From: Limnobacter sp. MED105
GTDB taxonomy: Bacteria; Pseudomonadota; Gammaproteobacteria; Burkholderiales; Burkholderiaceae_B
NCBI RefSeq assembly: GCF_000170915.1
Contig: NZ_ABCT01000011.1
Coordinates: forward strand, 54,219 to 118,218
Reading direction: 5' to 3'
Length of the DNA stretch: 64,000 nt
The stretch's first letter is position 1, and every line of letters begins with the position of its first letter. A program made the translations under genes and the position numbers. Shown here piece by piece: positions 16,628-25,217 of this stretch. The notes under the pieces are model-generated. The model saw nothing but the letters and a program-made list of their open reading frames with translations, was not told the DNA's origin and did no database searches.

Positions 16628-18289
16628 TTACTTCAATGGCTTATAACGCACTCGCTTCGGGCGAGCACCTTCTTCACCCAGTCGCTTGATTTTGTCGGCT
16701 TCGTATTCCTGAAAGTTGCCGTCAAAAAACACCCACTGGGAATCGCCCTCACAGGAAAGAATGTGTGTGGCAATGCGGTCCAGGAACCAGCGGTCGTGCG
16801 ATGTCACCAGCACAGTGCCCGCAAATTCCAGCAGTGCGTCTTCCAGCGAACGCAGTGTTTCCACGTCCAGGTCGTTTGATGGTTCGTCCAGCAGCAACAC
16901 GTTGCCGCCGGAAATCAGTGTTTTCGCCAAGTGCAAACGGCCACGTTCACCACCGGACAAATTGCCGATCAGCTTTTGCTGGTCGCCACCCTTGAAGTTG
17001 AAGCGGCCCAGGTAAGCGCGTGAAGGCATCTCGAACTTGCCCACGGTCAGAATGTCTGCACCATCGGCCACGCCATCAAACACGGTTTTGTCGTTGGGCA
17101 GCGAATCACGGGCCTGGTCTACAACAGCCATGCGCACAGTTGAGCCAACTTTGATTGAACCACTGGTAGGCTCTTCCTTGCCCGCAATCATTTTGAACAG
17201 GGTTGATTTACCCGCACCGTTGGGGCCGATTACACCCACAATTGCACCAGGTGGAATCTTGAAGCTGAGGTTGTCGATCAGCAAGCGGTCGCCAAAGGCT
17301 TTGCTCACATTTTCAAATTCGATGACTTCATTGCCCAAACGCTCGGCCACAGGAATGAAAATTTCCTGTGTCTCGTTGCGCTTCTGGTACTCATGGCTAG
17401 ACAATTCTTCAAAGCGTGCAATACGCGCCTTTGACTTGGCTTGTCGGCCTTTGGGGTTTTGACGAACCCATTCCAATTCTTTCTTCAAGGCTTTCTGGCG
17501 AGCGCTTTCGCTGCTTTCTTCCTGCTTCAGGCGATCCTGTTTCTGGTCCAGCCAGGAACTGTAGTTGCCTTTCCATGGAATGCCAGATCCACGGTCCAGT
17601 TCCAGAATCCATTCCGCAGCGTTGTCCAGGAAGTAGCGGTCGTGGGTTACAGCAACCACAGTGCCGGGGAACTTGTGCAGGAACTGTTCTAGCCAGTGCA
17701 CTGATTCAGCGTCCAGGTGGTTGGTGGGCTCGTCGAGCAGCAACATGTCCGGTTTGCTCATCAACAGGCGACACAAAGCCACCCGGCGTTTTTCACCACC
17801 GGACAAATTGGCCACATTGGCTTCCCAGGGTGGCAGGCGCAGTGAATCGGCTGCAATTTCCATCAAGTGTTCTGCATCATTGCCTGCGGCAGAAATGACC
17901 GCTTCCCACTTGGCTTGTTCTTCAGCCAGCTTGTCAAAGTCGGCTTCCGGGTCGGCATAGGCAGCGTAAATTTCTTCCAGTTTTTGCTGGGCCATGCCCA
18001 GTTCACCCAGGCCTTCTTCAACAGCTTGGCGCACAGTGTGTTCCGGGTTCAGTTCAGGTTCCTGGCTCAAATACCCAATGTTCAAATTGGGCATGGGCAC
18101 GGCTTCGCCTTCAATGTCTTTGTCCACACCCGCCATAATTTTCAGCAGGGTGGATTTGCCAGAGCCGTTCAAGCCCAGCACACCAATTTTCGCACCGGGG
18201 AAAAAGCTCAGCGAAATGTTTTTCAAAATCTGGCGCTTGGGGGGAACAATTTTCCCCACGCGGTTCATGCTGTAGACGTACTGGGCCAT
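16628..18289 (-). CDS. ettA: Energy-dependent translational throttle protein EttA (ABC-F)
   Basis: A 553-residue soluble ABC-F protein with two ATPase domains. The first has GLNGSGKST (about 39-47), LSGGEKRRV and LLLDEPTNHLD; the second has GPNGAGKST, LSGGERGRL and LLLDEPSNDLD. Between them lies the basic linker (about 245-325, rich in Lys/Arg/Glu), the P-site tRNA interaction motif region. The length and the start MAQYVYSMNRVGKIVPPKR fit EttA closely. It binds the ribosomal E site and gates early elongation according to the ATP/ADP ratio. It lies 38 bp downstream of the rubredoxin-reductase-like gene on the same strand. Confidence 0.95.
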   Translation of the reverse strand: MAQYVYSMNRVGKIVPPKRQILKNISLSFFPGAKIGVLGLNGSGKSTLLKIMAGVDKDIEGEAVPMPNLNIGYLSQEPELNPEHTVRQAVEEGLGELGMAQQKLEEIYAAYADPEADFDKLAEEQAKWEAVISAAGNDAEHLMEIAADSLRLPPWEANVANLSGGEKRRVALCRLLMSKPDMLLLDEPTNHLDAESVHWLEQFLHKFPGTVVAVTHDRYFLDNAAEWILELDRGSGIPWKGNYSSWLDQKQDRLKQEESSESARQKALKKELEWVRQNPKGRQAKSKARIARFEELSSHEYQKRNETQEIFIPVAERLGNEVIEFENVSKAFGDRLLIDNLSFKIPPGAIVGVIGPNGAGKSTLFKMIAGKEEPTSGSIKVGSTVRMAVVDQARDSLPNDKTVFDGVADGADILTVGKFEMPSRAYLGRFNFKGGDQQKLIGNLSGGERGRLHLAKTLISGGNVLLLDEPSNDLDVETLRSLEDALLEFAGTVLVTSHDRWFLDRIATHILSCEGDSQWVFFDGNFQEYEADKIKRLGEEGARPKRVRYKPLK

Positions 18290-18327
18290 TCGGTTTCCAA
18301 TTCAATAGGTTTAACGTTGCCGCAATT

Positions 18328-19470
18328 TTAAATCATCGCAGGCAGTTGGGGGGTTAAAGCTTGGCGTTCTTTGCTGGCCTCACCCAGCAGGGCCATGCCA
18401 AGCAGGGCACCGTCCTTGCCTTTGAACAAGGCTTTCACGCCGTTCTCGTCTGCTGTTATTTCCCATTCACCCTCATGTTCAGGCAAGGGTGGGTTGACCA
18501 CTGCCGGGCAATCGGGCGTTTTGATGCTGACCGGCATGGCCGGGAATTTGATCTCGGTGGGCTTGCCAGCCAGTGTTTGCGCCATGGCGCGTGCGGCTTG
18601 CATCACTGGCATGATGTAGGGCAGAACGAACTTGCCCAGGTATTCTGCGCAATCACCCAAGGCATAAATGTTTTTGTTGCTGGTCTGTCCAAGGTTGTTC
18701 ACCACGATGCCGCGCGACACATCAAGATTCGCATGTTTCGCAAGTTCAGTACGTGGCTTCAAGCCGACGGCTGATAACACCAAATCAGCTTGCGTTGTTT
18801 CGCCTGTGGAATCAGTGAGTGTGTAGCCTGCCCCGTTCTTTACAACGGAACTCACTGTGCGACCCAGTTTCCAGCTCACGCCTTTCTCGGCCAGTTTGTT
18901 TTGCATGAAGGTACTGGCTTGTTCGGGCAGCAGGCGCGCCAAAGGGCGATCGGCCAAGTCAAACACGGTGGTGTGAATGTCAGCTTTCAACAAATCGTTG
19001 GCAAATTCACAACCAATCAAACCCGCACCCAGCACTGCGACTTCTTTCTTGCCGTCCAGCAGTTTTCTGAATTCCGCATAATCATTCAGGTCGTTCACGC
19101 TCACCACATCGCCAGCACCATCACCTTCAATCGGCAGTTTGATGGTGTCGGCACCCAGAGCCAATACCAGATTGTCGTAGCTGAACTCGCCTGCGCTGCT
19201 GGCCAATTTGCGCGTTGATGCATCGATCGAGCTCACGTTTGTATTGGCGATCAGTTCAACTTTTTGCTGGTCTGCAAATTTGGCTGCTGGTGTCATCACC
19301 AGGCTTTCGGCTGTCTTGCCGCTGGCCAGTGCATTGCTCAACATAGGCTTGGAATAAAAGTCACCGCTGTCCGCGGTAATCAGGCGAATTTCCGCCTCGG
19401 GGTCGGCTTTGCGGAGTTCTCGTACCAAAGTCCAAGCGGCCACGCCGCTGCCAATGATGGTGGTGTTCAT
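18328..19470 (-). CDS. FAD-dependent NAD(P)H oxidoreductase, rubredoxin reductase-like
   Basis: A 380-residue two-dinucleotide-fold flavoprotein. It has an FAD motif GSGVAAW near the N-terminus, an NAD(P) motif VLGAGLIGCEFA in the middle, and the FAD-ribityl motif NIYALGDCAEY near 275. A C-terminal domain follows. It resembles the rubredoxin/ferredoxin reductases of alkane hydroxylase systems (RubB/AlkT type). No rubredoxin or alkane monooxygenase gene lies in the window, so the electron acceptor is not known. A general role in NADH-dependent reduction of a small iron protein is inferred from the family. Confidence 0.82.
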   Translation of the reverse strand: MNTTIIGSGVAAWTLVRELRKADPEAEIRLITADSGDFYSKPMLSNALASGKTAESLVMTPAAKFADQQKVELIANTNVSSIDASTRKLASSAGEFSYDNLVLALGADTIKLPIEGDGAGDVVSVNDLNDYAEFRKLLDGKKEVAVLGAGLIGCEFANDLLKADIHTTVFDLADRPLARLLPEQASTFMQNKLAEKGVSWKLGRTVSSVVKNGAGYTLTDSTGETTQADLVLSAVGLKPRTELAKHANLDVSRGIVVNNLGQTSNKNIYALGDCAEYLGKFVLPYIMPVMQAARAMAQTLAGKPTEIKFPAMPVSIKTPDCPAVVNPPLPEHEGEWEITADENGVKALFKGKDGALLGMALLGEASKERQALTPQLPAMI

Positions 19471-19600
19471 AGTTTTAATCCTGTGTGTTGCACTTGAATT
19501 GCAATAGTCAATTTCTATAGTTGGTGTTTATCAATCGCCAATCGCTATCGTAAACGCTGAGTACTGGCATTGTAAGCGCAATCCAAATGTATACGGGTGT

Positions 19601-19629
19601 TTACCAAACAGAGTGGCATTGGTTAAGAT
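19601..19629 (+). promoter_or_regulatory. Candidate sigma70 promoter for the BamE-like lipoprotein gene
   Basis: TTACCA (19601-19606), 17 bp, TAAGAT (19624-19629): four of six matches in each box with ideal spacing. It lies about 100 bp before the chosen TTG start, in the 261-bp divergent gap after the reductase gene. Confidence 0.4.
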
Positions 19630-19731
19630 GCGCGTAGACATTCGGTTTTCAAGCCATATTCTCAGTTAGGCTTGCTACATTCCTTTATTATCAAACGACT
19701 TTTACACAATACACATCAAAGGGAGACAACT

Positions 19732-20571
19732 TTGAGTACATTTGATCGCGTCGGCACTTCTCGTTTTATCAAAACCGCAGCCTTGGCTTTGTCAGTGACT
19801 GTTTTGGCCGCTTGCGGATCAATTACAGGCATCAAAGACATTCCTGAGTATCTGGATTCCGATTTCGAACACGTGGGTCCGCGTGATTTCATCACGAATA
19901 TCGATTTGGCCCGAATCAAGCTGGGCATGTCGCCGCTTCAGGTGCAAAACCGTTTGGGTATGCCCATGTTGAGCGCGAAAGATCAGGACGATCGCTGGGA
20001 CTATGTGTTGAAAAAAGGACAGGGAGCCAGCGAAGAATTCGTACCCTATGCTGTCTACTTTAAAGACCAAAAAGTGGTGCGCTTGGCACCGTTAACCCCA
20101 CCGCCAGCCCCTGTGGCTGAAGCCCCTGCCGAGGCGCCGGCAGTTGATGCGTCTGCTGTTGCAGCGCCTGAAGCCAGCGCAGGCGAAGTGATGGCTCCAG
20201 AACCCAGTTTGGCTGTTGGTGCCGATGTGGGCGATGCTGCGGCAATCAACGATATGTTGAGCAACTGGGCCGCAGCCTGGTCTTCCAAAGACGTTCAAGG
20301 CTATTTGGGTTTCTATGCAGATACTTTTGAACACGGTAAAAAGTCTCGCGCTGCATGGGAAGGTCAGCGTCGCGCACGCTTGTCTGACAAAGAAACCATT
20401 TCTGTCAGCGTGTCTGATGTACAAATTGATGTGCAGTCCGAGGCCTTGGCCACCGTCAAATTCAAACAAGACTATTCATCGAATCGCTACAATGACTCGG
20501 GTATTAAGGTACTAACTTTGTCCAAGGCCAGTGGTGCCTGGAAAATTCAACGCGAAGAATTTCAGAAGTAA
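19732..20571 (+). CDS. Lipoprotein: BamE/SmpA-like domain, Pro/Ala linker, NTF2-like domain
   Basis: A 279-residue protein. I start at TTG 19732 because GGGAG lies 7 nt before it and the result is a clean lipoprotein signal (LAAC, Cys28); an upstream in-frame start at 19672 would bury it. Residues about 35-105 look BamE/SmpA-like (IKLGMSPLQVQNRLGMP, DDRWDYVLK). A Pro/Ala/Glu linker follows at about 118-170. The C-terminal ~105 residues look like the NTF2/SnoaL-like domain found at the end of some L,D-transpeptidases and TPR proteins (MLSNWAAAWSSKDVQGYLGF, ALATVKFKQDYSS, WKIQREEF). It may sit on the inner face of the outer membrane. The specific function is unknown. Confidence 0.75.
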   Translation: MSTFDRVGTSRFIKTAALALSVTVLAACGSITGIKDIPEYLDSDFEHVGPRDFITNIDLARIKLGMSPLQVQNRLGMPMLSAKDQDDRWDYVLKKGQGASEEFVPYAVYFKDQKVVRLAPLTPPPAPVAEAPAEAPAVDASAVAAPEASAGEVMAPEPSLAVGADVGDAAAINDMLSNWAAAWSSKDVQGYLGFYADTFEHGKKSRAAWEGQRRARLSDKETISVSVSDVQIDVQSEALATVKFKQDYSSNRYNDSGIKVLTLSKASGAWKIQREEFQK

Positions 20572-20586
20572 TTCTTGGCCTGAATG

Positions 20587-20626
20587 AAAAACCCCTTGCT
20601 GAATCAAACAGCAAGGGGTTTTTTTT
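20587..20626. terminator. Rho-independent terminator after the BamE-like lipoprotein gene
   Basis: Stem AACCCCTTGCTG / CAGCAAGGGGTT with a 7-nt loop and an eight-base T-run. The A-rich left arm could also serve the convergent gene at 20647. Confidence 0.93.
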
Positions 20627-20646
20627 ATGGTGATTGCTTGGAGAAT

Positions 20647-21702
20647 TTACTGTTCGAAAATCTGAATTTTTCCACAGCCATCGAGACGCTCAACCAGATC
20701 ACTGCCCATCAGTTTTGATGGAGTGTATGCGCCACCTGCCACATTCTTCTCCATCAAAATAAAGCTGGCCACTGCCAGTGATCCCATCACTGTCAAAGAA
20801 TATCCGTTGGCCGTTTTTACACGCGCCACCACTTTTTTGCCCTCGGCATTCGTTGCCTCACCCCACACATAAGCTGGCATCTTGGCACGTTGTTCTTCGT
20901 TGGGCCCTTCCACTTTCGCAGCCTGTTTTTTCAGAATGCCTTGAATCAGAGACATGCCTAGAATAGGGCGGGCCAGGTTTGCAGCGCGCATCATCCGTAC
21001 CGATTTAGGTGAGGAAGGAATGTACACCTCAATATTCCGAATCCCAGTGCTGTGGAATGCCGTGGATACATCGCCCCAAGGAATCGTGACTGCAAATTTG
21101 GTGCCATTGCCAAAGTTGATTTCACGGGTACTGTAACCCAAGCCTACCGCCTTGATTTCACCATCTTCTCGCACCCGTCCACCCAGCTTCATGGCTTCGA
21201 CTGTTGTTTTGGCGGTGCCAGCCGACAGTCCGCTTCGGGAATCAAATCCCAATGCCAGGTGTGTTGCATCAGGCAACAATTCATGCAGGCGGGAAGCCAC
21301 GCAATCTGTGGGAATCACGTCGAACCCTACGCCAGGACACAGCACAATTTTTTGTTTGCGCGCCTTGCCGCTCAGCGACTGGGCCAACTCGAACACAGAA
21401 ATTTCACCAGTGATGTCCAGGTAGTGTGTTTTGGTCTGCAGGCAAGCCATCATCATCGGCTCGGCTGTCTCTGAAAACGGGCCTGCACAATGCAAAACCA
21501 GATCAACCTCATTCAAGCCTTCAAGCACCGCAGCTTCATCATTCAATGAAAAGACACGGCTAGGCAAACTCAATTTGTTGGCCAAGGCCGTCACTGCTGC
21601 CTCGTTGCGACCTGCCAGAATGGGGCGCATGCCGCGTTTGGCGGCTTCACGTGCAATCATTTCACCGGTGTAACCATTGGCACCGTAAATCATCCAGGGC
21701 AT
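20647..21702 (-). CDS. Saccharopine dehydrogenase-like / trans-acting enoyl reductase family protein
   Basis: A 351-residue protein with an N-terminal Rossmann fold (MIYGANGYTGEMIA, a GxxGxxG variant, then LAGRN) and the saccharopine-dehydrogenase NAD(P)-binding layout (LVLHCAGPFSETAEPMM, THYLDITGE, CPGVGFDVIPTDC). Such proteins in bacteria are usually not lysine enzymes; relatives act as trans enoyl reductases in lipid synthesis or are uncharacterised. It lies 52 bp downstream of an SRPBCC gene on the same strand, divergent from fadE, which hints at lipid metabolism. That link is inference. Confidence 0.75.
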   Translation of the reverse strand: MPWMIYGANGYTGEMIAREAAKRGMRPILAGRNEAAVTALANKLSLPSRVFSLNDEAAVLEGLNEVDLVLHCAGPFSETAEPMMMACLQTKTHYLDITGEISVFELAQSLSGKARKQKIVLCPGVGFDVIPTDCVASRLHELLPDATHLALGFDSRSGLSAGTAKTTVEAMKLGGRVREDGEIKAVGLGYSTREINFGNGTKFAVTIPWGDVSTAFHSTGIRNIEVYIPSSPKSVRMMRAANLARPILGMSLIQGILKKQAAKVEGPNEEQRAKMPAYVWGEATNAEGKKVVARVKTANGYSLTVMGSLAVASFILMEKNVAGGAYTPSKLMGSDLVERLDGCGKIQIFEQ

Positions 21703-21754
21703 TGCGTCTCCTAAAGCGCTTTGGAGCCCGTGTAGGGCTCCCTTGTTGTTTTGT

Positions 21755-22219
21755 TCAAGATTCCAGTTTGGCTTTTACGCGATCGAGAAACGTACCGACC
21801 TGTGCGTCGAATTCAGATTTCACAATGCCTTCTGCAATTCCTTTCATCAGTCTGGGCACAGGCATTTCGAACTCGCCGGTGGAGCGGAACGAGATTGTAC
21901 ATGCCTTGGGGCTGTCTTCCTTAATTACCCAGCCGCCCGACACGGTGGCATTGCCTTCGCCAGGAACCGGATTCCAGTCGATTTTCGATTTGCCGTCGTT
22001 TGTGTATTTCACTGCGTACTTCACTTGATGAGAAATACCTGCTGCACCAATCTTCGCCATTTCCCAGCGCCACACCGCATCGCCAAGATCAACAATTTTG
22101 TCCAGTTTGGGAAACAGGGCCACGGTGTCTGCAACATCTGCCAACTGGTCGAATGCTTTCTTGGCACTGCATGCCACTTTGAACGATTTTTCGATTTTCA
22201 CATTCACGTTAACTGCCAT
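21755..22219 (-). CDS. SRPBCC (START/polyketide-cyclase-like) family protein
   Basis: A 154-residue soluble protein. The layout matches the SRPBCC/Polyketide_cyc fold: an N-terminal strand (VNVKIEKSFKVACSAKKAFDQLADV), a central sheet (WRWEMAKIG, KYAVKYTND, WNPVPGEGNATVSGGWVI) and a long C-terminal helix (MKGIAEGIVKSEFDAQVGTFLDRV). These proteins hold hydrophobic ligands in a deep cavity. It is divergent from fadE across 387 bp and first in a likely two-gene unit with the saccharopine-dehydrogenase-like gene. The ligand is not known. Confidence 0.75.
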   Translation of the reverse strand: MAVNVNVKIEKSFKVACSAKKAFDQLADVADTVALFPKLDKIVDLGDAVWRWEMAKIGAAGISHQVKYAVKYTNDGKSKIDWNPVPGEGNATVSGGWVIKEDSPKACTISFRSTGEFEMPVPRLMKGIAEGIVKSEFDAQVGTFLDRVKAKLES

Positions 22220-22527
22220 ATGTCCCTCGCTTTTTATTGTGGATGTTGTACTGCATGGGTTGAAGTGTATCGGTTAATTGGCGCGCTTGTTAGCCCGATG
22301 AGGCAACTGGGTGGCGCTTGATCGGGGGCTTGTGAAATCTCGTGAAATACCGGGTTCAATCAAAAACAGCTGTGTTGCGGCGCACTCGAGTGATTGTGTG
22401 TTCAAACCGTTGTCCAGACTGATTCTCTTCTATTGAGCCGAGAGATTATGCTGCGCTGCAATGTAAATCATTGATTTTTTTCGAATTGAGGCTCTAGAAA
22501 AGTCGCTGTTTTTTTGGTGCAATGAGG

Positions 22528-22556
22528 TTGACAGTTGTTCACTGAAAGCGCATGTT
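22528..22556 (+). promoter_or_regulatory. Candidate fadE promoter
   Basis: A perfect TTGACA -35 box at 22528-22533 is followed after 17 bp by CATGTT (22551-22556), a weak -10 with three matches. A strong -35 with a poor -10 fits a regulated promoter. It ends 50 bp before the fadE ATG. Confidence 0.4.
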
Positions 22557-22560
22557 ACGC

Positions 22561-22582
22561 CTAAGTAACTTAGAAGTAACTT
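22561..22582. repeat. Tandem AAGTAACTT dyads, candidate operator of fadE
   Basis: AAGTAACTT occurs at 22563-22571 and again at 22574-22582, a period of 11 bp (one helical turn). The first copy is the core of a perfect 13-bp dyad, CTAAGT-A-ACTTAG (22561-22573). It lies just downstream of the candidate promoter and about 25 bp before the ATG, a good place for a repressor such as a fatty-acid-responsive regulator. No regulator was identified. Confidence 0.45.
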
Positions 22583-22606
22583 TGATGACATTCAAGGGGT
22601 ATAAAC

Positions 22607-25102
22607 ATGTCAAATTCTCTTTTCGCCGTTTTCTCAGCAGTTGTGCTGATCGGCCTCGTCTACAGCGGTGCGAACCTGCTGACCTTCACCGCCGCAATCG
22701 GCGCGTCTGCTTTGGGCTTCTATGCTTTGGGTGGTCTCGGTGAGTTCGGTCTCATTGTGTTTGCAGCAATTTATCTGCCCATCGCCGTGGTGCTGAATGT
22801 ATCCAGCCTTCGCCGTGGTGTACTGACCGCACCAATTTTCAAAGCCTTCAGCAAGGCCCTGCCAGCCATGAGCCCCACTGAAAAGGACGCGCTTGAAGCA
22901 GGTGACACTTGGTGGGAAGCCGAAATGTTCGGTGGCAAGCCAGATTGGTCCAAGTTGATGAACGTGAAGTACACCGAGCTGACTGCCGATGAAAAGTCTT
23001 ATCTCGAGAATGAGACCGAAGAGCTGTGCAAAATGCTCGACGACTGGAAGATCACTTTCGAATTGAAAGACCTGCCGCAAGAAGTGTGGGATTTCATGGG
23101 CAAGAAGAAATTCTTTGCCATGTTGATCGCCAAGGAACACGGCGGTTTGGGTTTCTCCCCTTACGCACAAAGCTGTGTGGTCGCGAAGATTGCAACGCGT
23201 TCGCTGACCGCGTCAGTGACCGTGATGGTTCCCAACTCCTTGGGCCCAGGCGAGCTGATCATGCACTATGGTACGCAAGAGCAGAAAGATTACTGGCTAC
23301 CACGCTTGGTAGATGGTCGCGAAATTCCATGTTTCGGTTTGACCGGTCCTGAAGTGGGCTCCGATGCCTCAGCAATCCCTGACACTGGTGTTGTTGTGAA
23401 GCGCGTGGTGAATGGCAAAGAAGAACTGGGCATTGTGCTGAACTTCAGCAAACGTTATATCACCTTGGCCCCAGTGGCCACTGTGGTTGGTTTAGCATTC
23501 AAGTTGAAAGACCCTGAAGGGTTGCTGGGTGACAAAAACAAGGTCGACTACGGCATTACCTGTGCCTTGTTGCCTGCCGACACTCCCAATGTTCAAATTG
23601 GTCGCCGCCACTTCCCAGGTGCGGTGTTCATGAACGGCCCAATCATTGGTAACGACGTTTACATCCCACTGACCTCCATCATTGGTGGCCGCGAAATGGC
23701 TGGCAAAGGCTGGAGAATGCTGGTTGAGTGTTTGTCAGCAGGCCGTGGTATTTCATTGCCAGCTTTGTCTGCAGCCTCCGGTTGGGGCATGTACCTTGCC
23801 ACCGGCGCTTACGCACGCATTCGTCGCCAGTTCAAAATGCCGATCGGCCGTTTTGAAGGTGTTCAGGAAGCAACCGGTAAAATCGGTGGCCTGACATACA
23901 AGCTGGAAGCGTCGCGTGTATTGACCGCCACTGCCTGTGCAGAATGCGCACCTTCAGTAGTTACTGCCATGATGAAGTACCACATGACCGAAATGATGCG
24001 TGAAATCATTCTGCGCTCCATGGACGTACACGGTGGCCGCACCGTTATTCTTGGCCCACGCAATTACTTGGGTCAGGCTTACCAGGCCATGCCAGTTGCC
24101 ATTACAGTTGAAGGCGCGAACATCATGACACGTAACCTGATCGTATTTGGTCAGGGTGCAATCCGTTGTCATCCTTGGGTCCTGAAAGAAATGCAGGCTG
24201 CCCAGAACCCCAACAAAGAAGAAGGTCTGCGTGATTTCGACACTGCATTCTTTGGTCACTTGGGTCATATTTTCAACCGCGCCATGCGTGCCTTGGTTCT
24301 GGGTTTGACAGGCAACCGCCTGGCGAAAAGCCCGGTCAGCGGCCCCATGGCCGACTATGCAAAAGCCATTGAGCGCCGTTCTGCTGCACTGGCATTCACC
24401 GCCGACGTGGCCATGGGCGTACTGGGTGGCGAACTGAAGCGCCGTGAACGCCTGTCAGCCCGCCTGGGTGACGTGTTGAGCCACCTGTACATGGCCACAG
24501 CGGTGCTGAAGTACTTTGAAACCAACGGTCGGTTGGCCGATGAGCTGCCACATGCACAATGGGCGATTGAAGACTCTTTGTTTGAAATCGACAAGGCATT
24601 CACCGAGTTCAACCGCAACTTCCCCAACAAGGCTGTTGGCAAGCTGCTGAGTTTCGTGGCTTACCCATTGGGCATGGGCAAAACCAAGGGTCCAAGCGAC
24701 AAGGTGAATGCTGAAGTGGCTGAACTCTTGATGACTCGCAATGCTTTCGCCAATCGCTTGCTTGACAAGGTGTTCGTGGGTGAAGGTTTGTCTGACCCGA
24801 CAGGGCGCATTCTGGAAGCTGCCGACAAGCTGTTGTCCATCGAGCCTGGTTACAGCAACTTCCTGAAAGCAGTGTCTTCAGGCAAGGTGGTGGGTGAAGG
24901 TCTGGAAGCCCAGTTGAAAGACGCTGTGGCCAAAAACGTCATCAGCCCAGATCTGGCCCAAGGCATCCGCGAGTACGAGCCAATTCGTTTCGATGCGATC
25001 CTGACAGACGACTTCAGCAAAGACTATTTGCGTACCAATGGTCAAATTCCTGACGAGATCATTGAAGCCAAGCCAGTCACGGAGTACAAGGCAGCTGCTT
25101 GA
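22607..25102 (+). CDS. fadE: Acyl-CoA dehydrogenase FadE (long form)
   Basis: An 831-residue protein close in length to the gamma/betaproteobacterial FadE (about 815), twice that of ordinary acyl-CoA dehydrogenases. A hydrophobic N-terminus (two segments within residues 1-65) suggests membrane attachment. The dehydrogenase core includes GLTGPEVGSDASAIPD (about 245-260) and GRGISLPALSAASG; a long C-terminal extension follows. It catalyses the first step of fatty-acid beta-oxidation, with electrons passed through ETF to ETF-QO (encoded at 62336-63988) and on to quinone. An AAGGGG ribosome-binding site lies 7 nt before the ATG. Confidence 0.95.
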   Translation: MSNSLFAVFSAVVLIGLVYSGANLLTFTAAIGASALGFYALGGLGEFGLIVFAAIYLPIAVVLNVSSLRRGVLTAPIFKAFSKALPAMSPTEKDALEAGDTWWEAEMFGGKPDWSKLMNVKYTELTADEKSYLENETEELCKMLDDWKITFELKDLPQEVWDFMGKKKFFAMLIAKEHGGLGFSPYAQSCVVAKIATRSLTASVTVMVPNSLGPGELIMHYGTQEQKDYWLPRLVDGREIPCFGLTGPEVGSDASAIPDTGVVVKRVVNGKEELGIVLNFSKRYITLAPVATVVGLAFKLKDPEGLLGDKNKVDYGITCALLPADTPNVQIGRRHFPGAVFMNGPIIGNDVYIPLTSIIGGREMAGKGWRMLVECLSAGRGISLPALSAASGWGMYLATGAYARIRRQFKMPIGRFEGVQEATGKIGGLTYKLEASRVLTATACAECAPSVVTAMMKYHMTEMMREIILRSMDVHGGRTVILGPRNYLGQAYQAMPVAITVEGANIMTRNLIVFGQGAIRCHPWVLKEMQAAQNPNKEEGLRDFDTAFFGHLGHIFNRAMRALVLGLTGNRLAKSPVSGPMADYAKAIERRSAALAFTADVAMGVLGGELKRRERLSARLGDVLSHLYMATAVLKYFETNGRLADELPHAQWAIEDSLFEIDKAFTEFNRNFPNKAVGKLLSFVAYPLGMGKTKGPSDKVNAEVAELLMTRNAFANRLLDKVFVGEGLSDPTGRILEAADKLLSIEPGYSNFLKAVSSGKVVGEGLEAQLKDAVAKNVISPDLAQGIREYEPIRFDAILTDDFSKDYLRTNGQIPDEIIEAKPVTEYKAAA

Positions 25103-25151
25103 TTTTAAAGGGCAAGTTTTTCGACAATATTTTGTTGTAGTGAAAACATCG

Positions 25152-25181
25152 AAAGGCCTCGCGAAAGCGGGGCCTTTTTTG
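25152..25181 (+). terminator. Terminator after fadE
   Basis: Stem AAGGCCTCGC / GCGGGGCCTT with a GAAA loop (one mismatch), followed by TTTTTT. It separates fadE from the MFS gene 36 bp further on. Confidence 0.88.
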
Positions 25182-25217
25182 TTACTCGTTCAGAATTTTT
25201 TGCGCTATGCTGAATAC

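Larger units (their letters stand above)
22220..22606. other. Long divergent intergenic region upstream of fadE
   Basis: 387 bp without a credible gene. It is markedly AT-rich from about 22440 on, with T-runs at 22484-22490 and 22509-22515. It holds the fadE promoter candidate and a tandem dyad, both listed separately. I found no RNA gene or mobile-element remnant in it. Confidence 0.6.

Noticed and set aside
20055..20288. Minus-strand Ala-rich frames opposite the BamE-like lipoprotein
   Set aside because: They mirror the Pro/Ala linker codons of the plus-strand gene and have no start signal.
25038..25217. Longer N-terminus for the LplT-like transporter
   Set aside because: It overlaps the end of fadE and crosses a strong terminator; the LplT-like sequence begins at ATG 25218.
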